Below are positions 20,101 through 34,300 of a stretch of DNA of 64,000 nt, one piece after another. This DNA comes from Lumbricus terrestris. Lineage: Eukaryota > Annelida > Clitellata > Crassiclitellata > Lumbricidae. Where the stretch lies: positions 17,860,185 to 17,924,184 of the forward strand of contig OX457044.1 in NCBI GenBank assembly GCA_949752735.1, written 5' to 3'. The position numbers and the translations under genes were made by a program. The notes beneath the pieces are model-generated. The model had not been told where the DNA came from and searched no databases. It worked only from the letters and a program-made list of their open reading frames with translations. Position 1 is the stretch's first letter, and the number at the start of each line of letters is the position of its first letter.

Positions 20101-23100
20101 ACTTGTAGGCCTATGTATACGCTATAGGCCTACATAATACGAACCCTGTATAATTTTATTGTATAAATATAAATACCGCATTCCAATTTCTGCATTGTAA
20201 GGGCCCTAAGAGCCAACTTGTGACCCCTGAAAATGCAACAGAGTTTTCAGATGCGCAGTAGGCATACTGGATCAAGGCACTTTGATGCCAATCCTAGAAA
20301 AGTTCATAAAATATAATAATATCAGATTTAGAGCTTAACAATAATAATTACTATGAAACGAAATTACCTAGAATAAGCACGCTACAGAATTGCATATACC
20401 GCGTATACCAGTTTCTGCATTGCAAGGGACCCCGCCGCCCCGGACATATGTTCGGAGGGGGCCACGTTCATTGTTGCTACGGCCCTGGAAGTACATGTAG
20501 GCATGCTCCTGGTTATGGGTTTGAAAAATCATCACTGAATTGTTACTAGAGAAATAAATATCAAGTGATCCATGTCACCATTAAGCACTGATCATTTCAA
20601 AGCTGTTGCACTCTGCAGCTTCTTGTAAGTGTGGTGAGTATGGTGACACCACAGATCTTAATACCTGATACCCAGTACTCAAGACTCTTGCTAGTCCACA
20701 GGCATTGAGCAATACACCAATGCTGTCTTCCATTGAAAATCAGTAGCACTGCACTGCATGCGGCTCAGGAAAAATATCGAATCTATTAAGCATCGCACCT
20801 GTTTAGATCTGTTGGTTAGCAACGCTTAGCACCTTCTTGAGTTTAATGTAAGGCGCTATATAAATGGCCATATACATTATACATACATGCATGCATACAT
20901 ACGTGCATATATATGCAAGGTGAGAATTGCTGTGAGGGTTCAACTCCCTAGTTTTTCTAGGAACCCCATAGTGTAGTCTTCATTGCATCTCAACTCCACA
21001 TAAATCATCGTATAACCCCTCAGTTATTTTTCTACAATTCTCATCCTGCATACAATACATGCAATGTCATACATACATACATACATACATACATACAAAC
21101 AAACATACATACATACATACATACACATACATATATGCATAGGTACATACATACATACATACATACATACGTACATACATACATACATACATACATACAT
21201 ACATACATACAATGTCATACATACATACATACATACACACATACATACATACAATGTCATACATACATGCATGTATAATTGTATAAAACTTATTTACGCA
21301 GAATGCATATACGTATCTGTATACATTTACGCACAATTCTCAACAGGCTATTATTATGATCAGGTAGGTCTACATTATTAATTCACTCAGAACAAAACCT
21401 TTCAGCATACAGCTCATGGGTCGTCATGAATTGTGAGATATTCTGTTTTATATGGACAAAGCCTGAGGTCCATCCTACTTCACACCTGTCCTATACTGGC
21501 TGAAGTGAAGGAGAAAGGCAAACAAGCTTAGGTTTTCAATAATAATTCAAATTCTTCAAAGATGCATATCTACCAGCGATCTCAACAATTAACCATCATT
21601 AAAATCTGCAGACTGCAGAATCTGGTTCAAAAAGGAAACTCTTGCATTGCATCATTTTCGCCCTGGAATTCGCCAATGTGTGTGTCCTGTTATGATATCC
21701 TTTAATTCTTGTTCTTTACTTTATTATATAAATCAAAGAGTGTCCCTAGCCTTTGAGCAGCACATCAGTGCTTAGGGATTTCTCCCCCCCGCCACAGTAG
21801 TATATCTGCACTTAAAACATGCATACAGTATGCAGTTTCAAGGAAGGGAGTAATTTATGCAAGATTAATAATAATAAGAATAATAATAATAAGAATAATT
21901 TAATGTGTGTGCAAAAATTCAGTTGTGTGATCGAAGCCATTTGTTTAAAGCAAATATTTTTCTCGCTGATTGTCATGTTGTTTTCGTTAAATAAGGAGCT
22001 TTGTTTTGCTGTGCACGGGTTGTCCACAATCTTACTTTACCCCGATGCTGGCCTAATCAGTTCATCAGATAATTTATATAAATGGTCACATTTTTCTATG
22101 GTAACCAAATATCCCTGATTTCGCCCTATGAGATTCAAATTTACTGAATTTACAATTTTACATACACAATACAAATACATGAAACATATATGTATTTAAA
22201 TAGCAATAAATACTTTCATTATAGTTACGCTCTACCTGGCAAAGAAATAGAATAATTTTGTTGCTCCCTATCTTTACAAAATGATCTAAAATTTAACCAA
22301 ATCTTCCTCAAATCTTCCTATGCATTATTTTTCATTGGGCGAAATCTTTCACAACCGCTGCCCATTTGAATGGCTGCCACATCATTGAAAGCCCCTGTTA
22401 TTTTTTTCTCGCATATGCTATATGGCCACCTGAAGCTAACTGCTCAGAGGCTTTCCCGGCTACAGTGAAGACACACACTGCATTCGGGGTTTCACGCCGA
22501 GGCGCACGAGCAATTGCAAGTGAAGGACTTGCTCAAGGTCCCTACGCAGTGGCTTTATTGGATTGGATTTGAAACAGGAACCTTCCAACTCTCAAAGACT
22601 CCGAACTCACCACTACACCACTGCACCCCTGTATATGGAATCTGGATCGTCCAACATTCAAATGTCCTTAGTAATCAACTATCAGTATTCGAGCCAGCAT
22701 CATCCCACCAAGGGGGCGCTTTAACGTACGCTGTGATCAGCATAGCAATATGGTTGACCTTTTGACATCTTGCACTTGCCGTGTGTGGCATCAACTTCAT
22801 GCATTATGAGCCACGTTCTGCAGTGGCTTCATTTTTCTTATGGTTTACATGCGCAGCAGTTTGTAACATTATATGTCTGCTGGATCACATACCAAGGAAA
22901 TGAGTTTTTTGCAAAAGGCTGCTGTCCAGTGAGGTCCATTAATCCAAGAATGGAAATTGTTCATTGAAAAAATAGCAATTTAGATACAGATGAAGGCATA
23001 CATTGGTTTTTTTTCACTTCACAGAAAACACTCCTACTTTGGTTTCTTCATATCGAAAAACCATATAGAGATTAGTTGACAAATATTGAAGAGCTCTGTG

Positions 23101-25306
23101 ACTGGTGGTGTCAAGACTTCATTTGCAATTCGCGTTCTAAAAATTGTTTGGCAATTGATTGTAGTTTTAAAGTATACAAAGGGTTATAGGCAGCATTGTG
23201 TTTGTGCCGGTTGTTTAAAATAATTCATGTTCCGATTTCAAATACCGGGTCAGTATGAAAACAGTTTGTCAGAGAGAACAACTTGAACAGTGTATCCTCA
23301 ACTACACTGTCACGGCTTCTAATCGGTTTTCTAATATAACTACTTCTTCAAGTCAAAATATAAATATCACTTGTCAATTATATAGATTTGAACATATATA
23401 AAATTATATAAACGGATTATAATAGCAATCACTCAAGACTGCTCACGACAAGAGGATATACTTTAAATGTCTTAGATTTTGTACCTTCCATGCAGTTAGT
23501 TCTAACAAAGAATACTCTATATCTATCCCATTCTCTATAGTAATCGTGATCTCGAGACTTCTACAGCGCCCACAAAAGCCAAGTCACGGGAACTAGCTTA
23601 TTCACAGGCGCTTAATCAAAACAAAATCGATAGGCAGCGGGTCATGTCCGGAGAGTCAGGCAGGCAGATAGATGGACGGCTAAGGTGGGTGATGTTTAGT
23701 GTTGAAATGACGAGGGATGTGAGGAGAAGTGGAAGAATCGGGATAGGATGTGAAAGAGCAATGTTTTCAGTTTCTAGTTCTATTAAAGCAGTGCACAAGG
23801 CATCAGCTGATGGCAACTTCAAATGAGGTTTGTAGTCAGGAATCATAATTTATTGGACCACCCTATAGTAGAAATCTGACAGGGAAAACAACTTGAACAG
23901 TCCATCCTCAACTACACTGTCCAAGTTTTGGCAAACTTAACCTAATGCCTACATCGAAGTTGCAGCCTTTAACTCTTGACTTCACAATTGTATTTTTGCC
24001 ATTTACTATATACACAGTTATTACAATGGATACAATAGGATTATTATTATACAATGGTTGCTGTCACATTGATATTTTGTAATGTGTGTGTACATTACTT
24101 TTTTTCTTAATCTCTCTGTATGTAGTCTTCAATATAAATAGATAAACATGAAGCAAAATAATGCATCTATAGGAAGATTTGAGGAAGATTTGGTTAAATA
24201 TTAGATCATTTTGTAAAGATAAGGAGCAACAAAATTATTCTATTTCTTTGCCAGGGGAGCATAACGATAATAAAAGTGTCTTTATTGCTATTGTTATCAT
24301 TGTTTCATGTATTTGTATTGTGCATGTATATTCAGTCAATTTGAATCTGTAGTGCAAAGCAATTAGGACGGAGGGATTTGCTCATCAAGTCCATTTGCAG
24401 TAACCGCACTGAGACGCTCAAATATGTAACTTACTGTCCATTTTACAATCCAGGCTCTCAATTAAAATCTTCAAAGCAAAGCACTTAATTATGGTGTTGT
24501 TGGTACTTCATTAAGATCATTAAATAGTTAATTAAAATCAAAACACAGAGATCATTTGTTCCTTCTAGTCTACTTAAAAAGCTGATGGTGTTAATTTGAT
24601 CAATCGGTCATTTTTATTTCAACTTCTATTAATTTTGTATTTGATTTCCAGATGTGCTTTACGAGCTACTCATCTTGAGTAAAAGCGTATCGCCAGACCA
24701 CTCCACTTAATAGTATTGGCATGCCACGGGCGCTCATTTCCCAATTTCCGCCCATAATTCAACTAACGGCTTTCTCCTTTCTGTTTTCATTGGTCTGTCA
24801 AAAACTCTGTCATCAATGGCAATTACGACCTGTTTTGCAATCCACCAACGATGGCTAAATATCCGGTCGAAAACCAAAAACCGTTCTGGTTGTGAATTGA
24901 TGGTCCAGTTCCCTTGTTGGTGGCAGGAAAGCATAAGTGTAATTTTTCTGGTCCCATAAATGCCATTCGCTAATTGTCCAACGTTCTGATGTAGTGGTTG
25001 CATCACACGAGCAGGTCGAGTGCGCATACTGATTGCATACTGATTGCGTTTTTCGAACACTTTGATGTTAAGTCTGTTTCAATAAATTCTCGTCGGAGTC
25101 TATAACTACTTAACAACAGGGCTTAGAGTGTGGCTGGACGGTCATGGACGGCGTCCATGCACTTATTTTAAAATCTGAGCACCGTTCTGCCACTTATTGG
25201 CCAGCACAGCCTGGAAAGGTAAGGGGCGTCCAGGCACTTATTTTTCCTTGCTTTAGCTTTAAACCCTGGTCAACAAAGCCACCAAATGAACCCGAAAATG
25301 CCAGAA

Positions 25307-25367
<61 letters not shown>

Positions 25368-28300
25368 GTCTATGGAATTTATATAGCGCCCCTTAAGGAT
25401 AACTTCATAGCCGTTCCCGAGGTCCCCAGACATGGCCAAAAAGGAAAGTCCTGACTAGTTTATAAAAATAGTTAGGCAAGTTCTGTGGAATATGGGTGCA
25501 AACGGTGGCGTAGACAACAAGGGGGTTTCGGGGGTTAAAACCCCCATTGGCCTAGGGAAAAGTTTTTTTAAACATTATTTAACCACTTAAATAAGAAAAA
25601 AAAAACAGTTGCTTGTAGTAACAATAGTTTTTCTTACTTTATTCCATTTGTTACTTTTATTTCCGTTTTATTTACTGTAATACTGATGGGTTGGTGTCAG
25701 AAAGGGCATCCGGCCAGGCCATAACCCCCTACTCCATCATAAATTCCTGGTTGCACCACTGGGTACAAACATCAGTTATAGATTTTGCAGCTCTGCCTTA
25801 TCAGAGTCCATCAGGGCTTAAAGTGTGCCTGGACGGTCATGGACGGCGTCCATGCACTGGTTTTAAAATCTGAACGCCGTCCAGCCACTTATTGGCGAGC
25901 ACAGAATAGAAAGGTAAGGGGCGTCCAGGCACTTCTTTTGGAGAAGTAAGGAGCGTCCAGGCACTTATTTTTCCACACTTTACGCACTGGAGTCCATGCA
26001 ATGTATCACTTATCAGCAATCATATTTTGATAAATACTGTTTTTAAATATATATTTTGTAAACTTGTTTTAATTTTAAAATAAGACTCTGTTACGTGTTG
26101 ACTTTCTGTTTACCAATATTGAATTTCACAACTAATATTCCATTACAAGTGTTTTACAGTGCAGCTTTCAAGTAAATCACTCCACGGTTAAGGTTTGTGG
26201 ATAATACTGGTAGCTGCCTCCATGAATTCAGACATATCCACCAGTATTGCCACTGAGGTTTCAGAAATAAACCCAGATTTCTTTCCGAAACAACCCAGAA
26301 ACCCAGACAAAGGCCAAAAACCCAGATCTAGTGGAAAAACCCAGCTGTGGCATCACTGATATCCATTATAGCTTATTATAAACAACAGGCTTCATTTCTA
26401 GTTCAGCAGACTAACTTTGCGATTGTTGAACTGGCTGCAGCTTTATTTTTTGTGAACCATAGCTTGATGCTTTTTGTTTTTGACATAGGCACTGTAGAAG
26501 TGACTACCCATAATTGCAATTTCAGTTGCATTCCATTTAGTAGTACTTAGTAGTTGCAGTTTAACATCACTGTGTGGTAACAAAGACCATTAGCAACACC
26601 CTCCTCCTTTATCCAGGCTTGGGACTGGCACTGGCAGAGTGCGACCAGTGGCAGAGTTACATGTCATTTAGGTTGACAGCAATTTTAATAAATGATTTGA
26701 TCAACTCAAAAATATTCTACAGGTTACCAGCAAACACGTCACAAAAAGCGACGTTTAGACATCTGCATTTATTCTCAGATTCCTCTTGTCGTGAGCTCAT
26801 TTAGTTTGATGAAAAATGTTGACACATACATGCATGCATACATACATACATACTTGCATTCATACATGCATACATACATACAATACATACATACGTACAT
26901 ATACATACATGCATGCATACATACGTACATGCATACATACATACATACATACATACATACATACATACTTGCATAATGCATAATACATACATACACAATT
27001 ACACATACATACATAATACATACATACAATACATACATACATACATACATACATACATGCACACATGCACACATACATACATACATACATACACACTCAT
27101 ACATACGTACATACATACATGCATACATACATACATACATGCATGCATACATACTTGATGATGAAAATGTTTTGATGTTGAAACATACTGAGTGAAGACT
27201 TATTGATTTTTCACAGAGTTCTGTCGTCCTCGTTCTTAGTCTTGGGTCCCTCGTCATATACCTCATTGATGCCTCACGGTAAGACAAAACAATTGTCGTT
27301 TACACAGTCAGCACACACAGGACATGATTGACGGTCTGTTGACTTGTTGCTATGTACAGTTATGGTGCGCAGTGCCCGTTGAGCAGTCAAGGTGCATCAT
27401 CGTTTGATGGTTTTCCGGTCAATTTACATTTAAAATAACAGCGTTGGCATGAACAGAAATACATCTACAACAGACTTTATCTCCAAATTCAGAAGTAAAT
27501 CGTGCAGTCGAATGCTGTCATTGTATCCAAGATGCATAGTCATGGGTCCATCCATTGGTCGATTTTCGCTTCCTTTCACACTATAGAATTTTCCAAAATA
27601 TTGATTGATTGAGAGAGCATTATTCCGATTGATTTTCATGCTGGGGTAGATAATTATTCATTCATTACTCATTCATTCGAATATTTATATAGCGCCTCTT
27701 CAAGGAAACTACTCAAAGGCGCTCCCAACTCCAGTGCGGACAAACAAAACAGTTTTTAAGTGCTTATAGAATGTGTCAGAGAGTGATCTAGGGAACAGGC
27801 GCAGCTCAAGTGGGAGGGCATTCCATACCACTGGGCCAACCACAGAAAAAGCACGACTCTGATAATTATGATGAAAATTATGAGTAGCCCTCGGACATAA
27901 TTGAACCCTTTTTAATTTACTTCCACCAGCAACATTGAACCCATGGGCACATGCAGAAATTTTTGCATGAGGGGCAAAAAAATGGTCACAGCTAAATATT
28001 GCGCAAGCGCTCGATAAATGCAAAGCAGTGAATTAAGAACATGGATATTTTCCATAGAGGTTTCTAAATGTAAATAGCTCAGTTTCACGCTGCGTTCATT
28101 AGTTCCTTTGTGCCCAAAAACTAGCTAAAGATCAAAAAGTAGTTATTTAAAAAAAGGTGTCAACTTTCCAGGGGGGGGGCAAGTGCCCCCTCTTGCCCCT
28201 ATGTGTGGGCGCCCATGAATAAACCCCTTTTTCTGCATCTGATTTAAGTTATCGAAGATAAAACTGCTTATTTCCGTTTCCGTTGAAACTGTACCTGTAC

Positions 28301-31300
28301 GGTGTTTTACTGGTGTGCTCCATTGAAATGAGAAAAATAATTATTTTGACAGTCTGTTATTAACAATTTGCGATACTGTGCTGCATGCATCCCATGAAAC
28401 GTTCTCATTGTCACTTAAATTGCACTCGGTTAAGCGCCTTCGTTTAGGTTATTGTAAGGTGCTATATAAATGTCTGTATGCATACTTACATGCATACATA
28501 CATACATACTTGCATACATACATACATACATACATACATACATACATACATACATACATACATACATACATACATACATTCATGCTGTTGTGATATTGTG
28601 AGAATTCACATTATTTTCAGGTATAATTTGGACGGGAACATTTGTCGGTTAATGTCAATAAATGTCAAAGCACAGCATGAGCTATGTGCATAGTTACCTT
28701 GCAAAATTCATGCAAATCTCAGCAAACATGGTTTATCGATTTACAGGTGCCAGGTCCTACATTTTGCATCGTATGGTCTGTGGCGACTAATTTGATAGTC
28801 AAGTGCTTTGCATGCGGGCTGTCAATGATTGCCAATTATTGGCAGGCATATTTTCCACAGTTCAGAAATTATTTGGAGTATTTCGGTTGAAACTGTACCC
28901 CAGACCGGGGCTTAAGGTGTTACTAGACGGTCATGGGTGGCGTCTATGCACTTATTTTCAAATCTGAATGCCATCAAGCAAATTATTAGACCAGCACAGC
29001 CTGGAAAGATCAGAGACATCCAGGCATATCTTTTTTGCACTATAAGCACTGCCTCAGACCAACTTGGCTGTACTGAGTACATTGACCATGCATTGCAGAT
29101 GGGAGGCTCAGACGGCAAGGAGATGAATAGTCTGTCATGAACCCTTGTACACCATGATTAAAAAAAGTAAGCCAAATTGTTTTGTCATATATCTCTAATG
29201 CCCGATAACATATCACGCTAAAATTTTCCAAATATTTAGAGAATTGGACCAAGAATATGACTCCAAAATTTCATGAGATAAAGTTAACAGAAAATTGCCT
29301 GTAAACTGAAATTTTGGCATATGAAGTTGAAAGATTCATATCTTTTTATCCGTTCAACTTTATCTCATGAAATTTTTGAATCGTATTCTTGGTCCAGCTC
29401 TCTAAATATTTTGAAACTTTTAGCGTGATATGTTATCAGGCATTAGAGATATATGAAAAAACCATTTGGCTTACTTTTTTAATCACAAAAGTGTAGATTG
29501 AAGATTAGCTAACACTTCACACCTGTTAGTTCTTCATTCGGCTCATGTATATCTCTGCCTGAATGCATACATGTTGTCTTGCGCTGGCCCCCTGTTTCTT
29601 TTGTTTTGCTTGACCTGATTTCAAGTGCGTTGTTTTACCATAGAGAAGATGTGGAGTCATGCGAGATTTGGAGGCACAACGTTCTTCAACAGATCGATCT
29701 CGCCTTCAACATTTTCTTCCTCATCCATTTCATCATCAGGGTGAGTGTCTTTGCATTGCTTTAAGTCAGTGGTTCCCAACCGTGACCCACAGGCATAGGC
29801 GTAGGGGACATTTCAGCAGTGGGGGGGCAAAAATTTTACTTTTGCCCGAAAACATAAACCCGGAATAATTGACGTCGTGCGCACATAACCATCTCTGTTC
29901 TTGCACCCACACTCGGGGACAAGGGGCAGAGGGGCAAACACCCTGAACCCGGTCATATTATAGGGACCAGGTTGGGTAATTTTAGGCCTATACGCAAATT
30001 TATTGGGCCTATGTATAGTCTATTATATTCCTGACACTTTACCACAGCCACTGTCAACCTTCACACGAGCAACTGATTAAATTCATAATTGTACATTGTT
30101 TTGTAGTGTATCATTTTAATCATCTACCCATGCGCCTCTAGTATAGGGTGAACCGTTCAGAGGCGCGCCTAGTGCGCGAGACCACACGCGACGAGGCAGG
30201 TTTTAAGAGGAGAGAAGGTAGAATGGAAACTGCTGGAGAAAGTGTAGAGCGAACGCAAGGATAAAGTTCATTTTCAAAGAGAAGGACCAATTGAGGCAAA
30301 TGATCAAGACTGAGCCACAGCAGTTCTAGATGGCGGAAACAAGAGTCAAATCTGTTGGATGAACGAAGTGAACGGTTGGAGGAGGCTCATGCAGTGAGGC
30401 CTTAGTTAAGGCTTAGTATTACGTCGGTAAGATAATTGGGGCAAAACTCCGCTGAGCCTTGAAGATCAGAGAAAGGAATTTAGATTGTATGTGAGCACGG
30501 AAAGGAAGCCAGTGGGTGGGGACAGAACGGCGAGAGATCCTGAGACACATTAAATGAAAATAAGTGGAACGTGTGCTTTTGGAAATGTGCTTAGTTAACA
30601 CCCTGATCAACACAATTGACAAGAAGGATAAGATCGGAGATTTCTCAGAGAGCAGAACAAGATCTGCTCGTTCAATATTGATGATCGCACGATTATCGTG
30701 TCTATTTTGTCTCATGACCAGGGATAGAAGAAATGTCGATATCATTCAGGCAGTGAATTCCGTGATCTGTGGCACCTGGCTTGAATGCTGTGAATGTTTC
30801 CCAAATGCCACGAATAGTCGCAATTTTGGGGCAAATTTCGGCTCGTGAATTTGCTACGATTTACGCCATTATTTACCAAATGCAACCGTGAATTCAGAAT
30901 TTTTCGGGAATTTCTGCTGTCAATGGTTGTTGTGAGCTAATATCTGACTCGAATCGGGCAAGATTTTCGGGCAAATTTCGGCTCTTGAATTTGTTGCGAT
31001 TCTTGCCATTATTTACCAAATGCCACCGTGAATTCAGAATTTTTCGGGAATTTCTGTTGTGAGCTAATATCTAGCCTAACTCGAATCGGGCAAGATTTTC
31101 GGGCAAATTTCGGCTCTTGAATTTGTTGCGAGTCTCGCCATTATTTACAATATGATATCGTGAATACAGAACTTTTCGGGAATTTATGCTATCCGTCGTT
31201 GTTGTGAGCTAATATTTAACTCCATTCGGGCAAGTTGGAACTGGGAGATAATGTGGTGTACAAATGAACGTTGAACTTTGACAAGTTTGGTTAATATTTT

Positions 31301-34300
31301 CCCGGGTCAATTTGCCCGAAAAAGCAGACTTGCCCGAAATTTGGGGGGGCATTTGCCCCCTCTGGACCCCCGTCGCCTATGCCCACAGGCCAAAAGTGGC
31401 CCGCCACGCCTAATAAAATGGCTCTCATCCCTCAAAGAATTTTTAAAAATATATGAAAAATTGACAATTTACAAAGGATAGAACAGATAATTATTTTCTA
31501 TTACAAATGTTTTTATTTTGAACTCAATAAATAACATCAAACATTCTATGTTGATTCAATTATAGCAATTTTATACGCCTTTAGCTAATTAAATCTTAGC
31601 TTTGTGGCCCGTTAATGTCCTTCAACTAAGAGAAAGTGTCCGTCATGTCCTTAGAAAAAGTGACAATACAGTCAAAAAAGGTTGGGAACCACTACTTTAA
31701 GTAATCTCAATAACGATTTTTCCTGCAATTTGTTGTAAGAATTAATCGATAACTTCTGTCGCATTGTGTATAATGCACAATGTTTCAGCCGCCTGTAGCG
31801 CATCAAGGTGAAGCCATAAGTCAGGCGCATGGCACCAGATATTGTCAGTGTTGATGTTGACACTGGTCAGCTTCTTGTCTTCCGTCCAGTGTATGCATTA
31901 CATCAATTCAAGATTAATTAGCTCTCCGCTTAATTAGTTTCGAACCCAGGTGTCAACGCATGCTTGTCAGATTAGATGCTTCTGATGTTTCTTCTTGTTT
32001 ATGGCTTGAGAATTTAATGAAAAACTCTATTCCAAGCGATATTCCTCCTTTATTCACTCTTGTGTAAAAACTGTCACTTTGTCTCATAGGCTGCCTCTCT
32101 GTCTTGCAAACTGCTTCTTTGTTTCACAAGCTGCCTGTCTGACTCCTAAGCTGCCACTCGGCCACTCTGTGTCGTGAGCTGCCTCTCTGACTCTTGAGCT
32201 GCCTCTCTGACTCATGAGCTGCCTCTCTGACTCATGGGCTGCCTCTCTGTCTCATGAGCTGCCTTTCTGACTCTTGAGCTGCCTCTCTGACTCTTGAGCT
32301 GCCTCTCTGACTCATGAGCTGCCTCTCTGACTCTTGAGCTGCCTCTCTGACTCTTGAGCTGCCTCTCTGACTCTTGAGCTGCCTATCTGACTCTTGAGCT
32401 GCCTATCTGACTCATGGTCTGCTTTTGTCTCATGATCTGCTGTGTCTGCCACTCTGACTCATGAGCTGCCTCTCTGACTCATAAGCTGCTGCCTCATGAG
32501 TTGTCTCATAAGCTGTCTGTCTGTCTCATAAGCTGCCACTGACTCAAGAGCTGCTTTTTCTTACTTGTGATCTGCTGTCTGTCTCATAAGCTGTATGTCT
32601 GTATTATTAGCTGCCACTCTGACTCTTGAGCTGCCTGTCTGTTTTATAAGCTGTCTCTCTGCTTCATTGATCTGAAAGTTTAATTATTGCTTTGCTTTAG
32701 TAATCAGCAGTTGATGTCATGTGCTTTAGACACAGACACAAACAGAAATTATCAGTTTGCAGTAGCAAACGAAAATGTCCTGCCATCAGTTATATTTTTA
32801 CACTGACTGATTACCATAGATGCAATGTTTACATTTGTGTTTCTAATTTGTACGATATCCACCATTTATTCCTCTTTGTGGCAATTCAGCGTGAAATCAC
32901 TATGACCGATTTGCTTATCCTGCCCGCCTTAATCATGGTTGTTATTACCTAATAACGTCCATTTCATTAATGGCTCAGCCACATTTGTCACTCGCAGGTA
33001 TTATTGTTAGTGATGTTAGTTGCTGCGTTATTAAAACACTGTTCTTCCGTGATAATTGTTGATCAATCATTCTTTCATCAGAAGCGGTGTGGCTGAAACT
33101 CTTGTTAGTCGATTTCCCTGTGCTGCGTGGGTGTAGACTGTCTGCAGAGTCTGGGACAGGTGTTTCCCAGTGTTTTCTAGACTGACGTTGTTTCCCAGTG
33201 TTTTCTAGACTGACGTTGTTTCTCAGTGTTTTCTAGACTGGCGTTGTTTCCCAGTGTTTTCTAGACTGACGTTGTTTCCCAGTGTTTTCTAGACTGACGT
33301 TGTTTCCCAGTGTTTTTTAGACTGACATTGTTTCCCAGTATTTTCTAGACTGGCGTTGTTACCCAGTGTTTTCTAGACTGACGTTGTTTCCCAGTGTTTT
33401 CTAGACTGACGTTGTTTCCCAGTGTTTTCTAGACTGATGTTGTTTTCCAGTGTTTTCTAGACTGACGTTGTCTCCCAGTGTTTTCTAGACTGACGTTGTC
33501 TCCCAGTGTTTTCTAGACTGATGTTGTTTTCCAGTGTTTTCTAGATTGGCATTGTTTCCCAATGTTTTTTAGACTGATGTTGTTTCCCAGTGTTTTCTAG
33601 ACTGACGTTGTTTCCCAGTGTTTTCTAGACTGGCGTTGTTACCCAGTGTTTTCTAGACTGACGTTGTTTCCCAGTGTTTTCTAGACTGATGTTGTTTTCC
33701 AGTGTTTTCTAGACTGACGTTGTTTCCCAGTGTTTTCTAGACTGGCGTTGTTTCCCAGTGTTTTCTAGACTGACGTTGTTTCTCAGTGTTTTCTAGACTG
33801 ACGTTGTTTCTCAGTGTTTTCTAGACTGATGTTGTTTCCCAGTGTTTTCTAGACTGACGTTGTTTCCCAGTGTTTTCTAGACTGACGTTGTTTCCCAGTG
33901 TTTTCTAGACTGATGTTGTTTTCCAGTGTTTTCTAGATTGGCATTGTTTCCCAATGTTTTTAGACTGATGTTGTTTCCCAGTGTTTTCTAGACTGACGTT
34001 GTTTCCCAATGTTTTCTAGACTGATGTTGTTTTCCAGTGTTTTCTAGACTGACGTTGTTTCCCAGTGTTTTCTAGACTGACATTGTTTCCCAGTGTTTTC
34101 TAGACTGATGTTGTTTTCCAGTGTTTTCTAGACTGACGTTGTTTCTCAGTGTTTTCTAGACTGGCGTTGTTTCCCAGTGTTTTCTAGACTGACGTTGTTT
34201 CCCAGTGTTTTCTAGACTGACGTTGTTTCCCAGTGTTTTTTAGACTGACGATGTTTCCCAGTGTTTTCTAGACTGACTTTGTTTCTTCAATGCTTTTTTC

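Larger units (their letters stand above)
22130..24350. mobile_element. Possible DNA element with about 200-bp inverted terminal arms
   Basis: The left arm (22130-22340) and right arm (24155-24350, reversed) are about 85-90% identical by eye, for example gcaaagaaatagaataattt and cttcctcaaatcttcctat. The 1.8-kb interior holds a SINE and a duplicated segment (caacttgaacagt...cctcaactacactgt at 23282 and 23892). No transposase ORF is seen. Confidence 0.65.
29794..31381. mobile_element. Second hAT-type element nested in the first
   Basis: Ends CATAGGCGTAGGGG and CCCCCGTCGCCTATG. CCCACAGG flanks both sides (29786-29793 and 31382-31389). Inside are a minus-strand LINE 3' end and a tandem of about 135-bp units; no transposase is readable. 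Confidence 0.88.
29767..31694. mobile_element. hAT (Charlie-like) non-autonomous element with perfect 8-bp target duplication
   Basis: Ends CAGTGGTTCCCAACC and GGTTGGGAACCACTA. CTTTAAGT flanks both sides (29759-29766 and 31695-31702). It starts 26 bases after the S1/S2 exon. Most of its length is a second element nested at 29794-31381. Confidence 0.92.

Noticed and set aside
26775..27287. Minus-strand frame of 170 codons rich in Tyr, Val, Cys and Met
   Set aside because: It is a translation of the CATA microsatellite; the same holds at 21024-21381 and 57585-57770.
28742..28797. Candidate missing S1 exon ([12 protein letters not shown] between a TTTACAG acceptor and a GTCAAG donor)
   Set aside because: Hydrophobic, but its exit phase cannot join the S2 exon and the residues do not align with Slo S1.
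30419..30745. Minus-strand frame of 108 codons as an independent gene
   Set aside because: Contains [19 protein letters not shown], the C-terminal motif of LINE reverse transcriptase; part of a nested element.
33160..34275. CRISPR-like array
   Set aside because: Units are contiguous 28-mers without spacers in an animal intron; it is a minisatellite.
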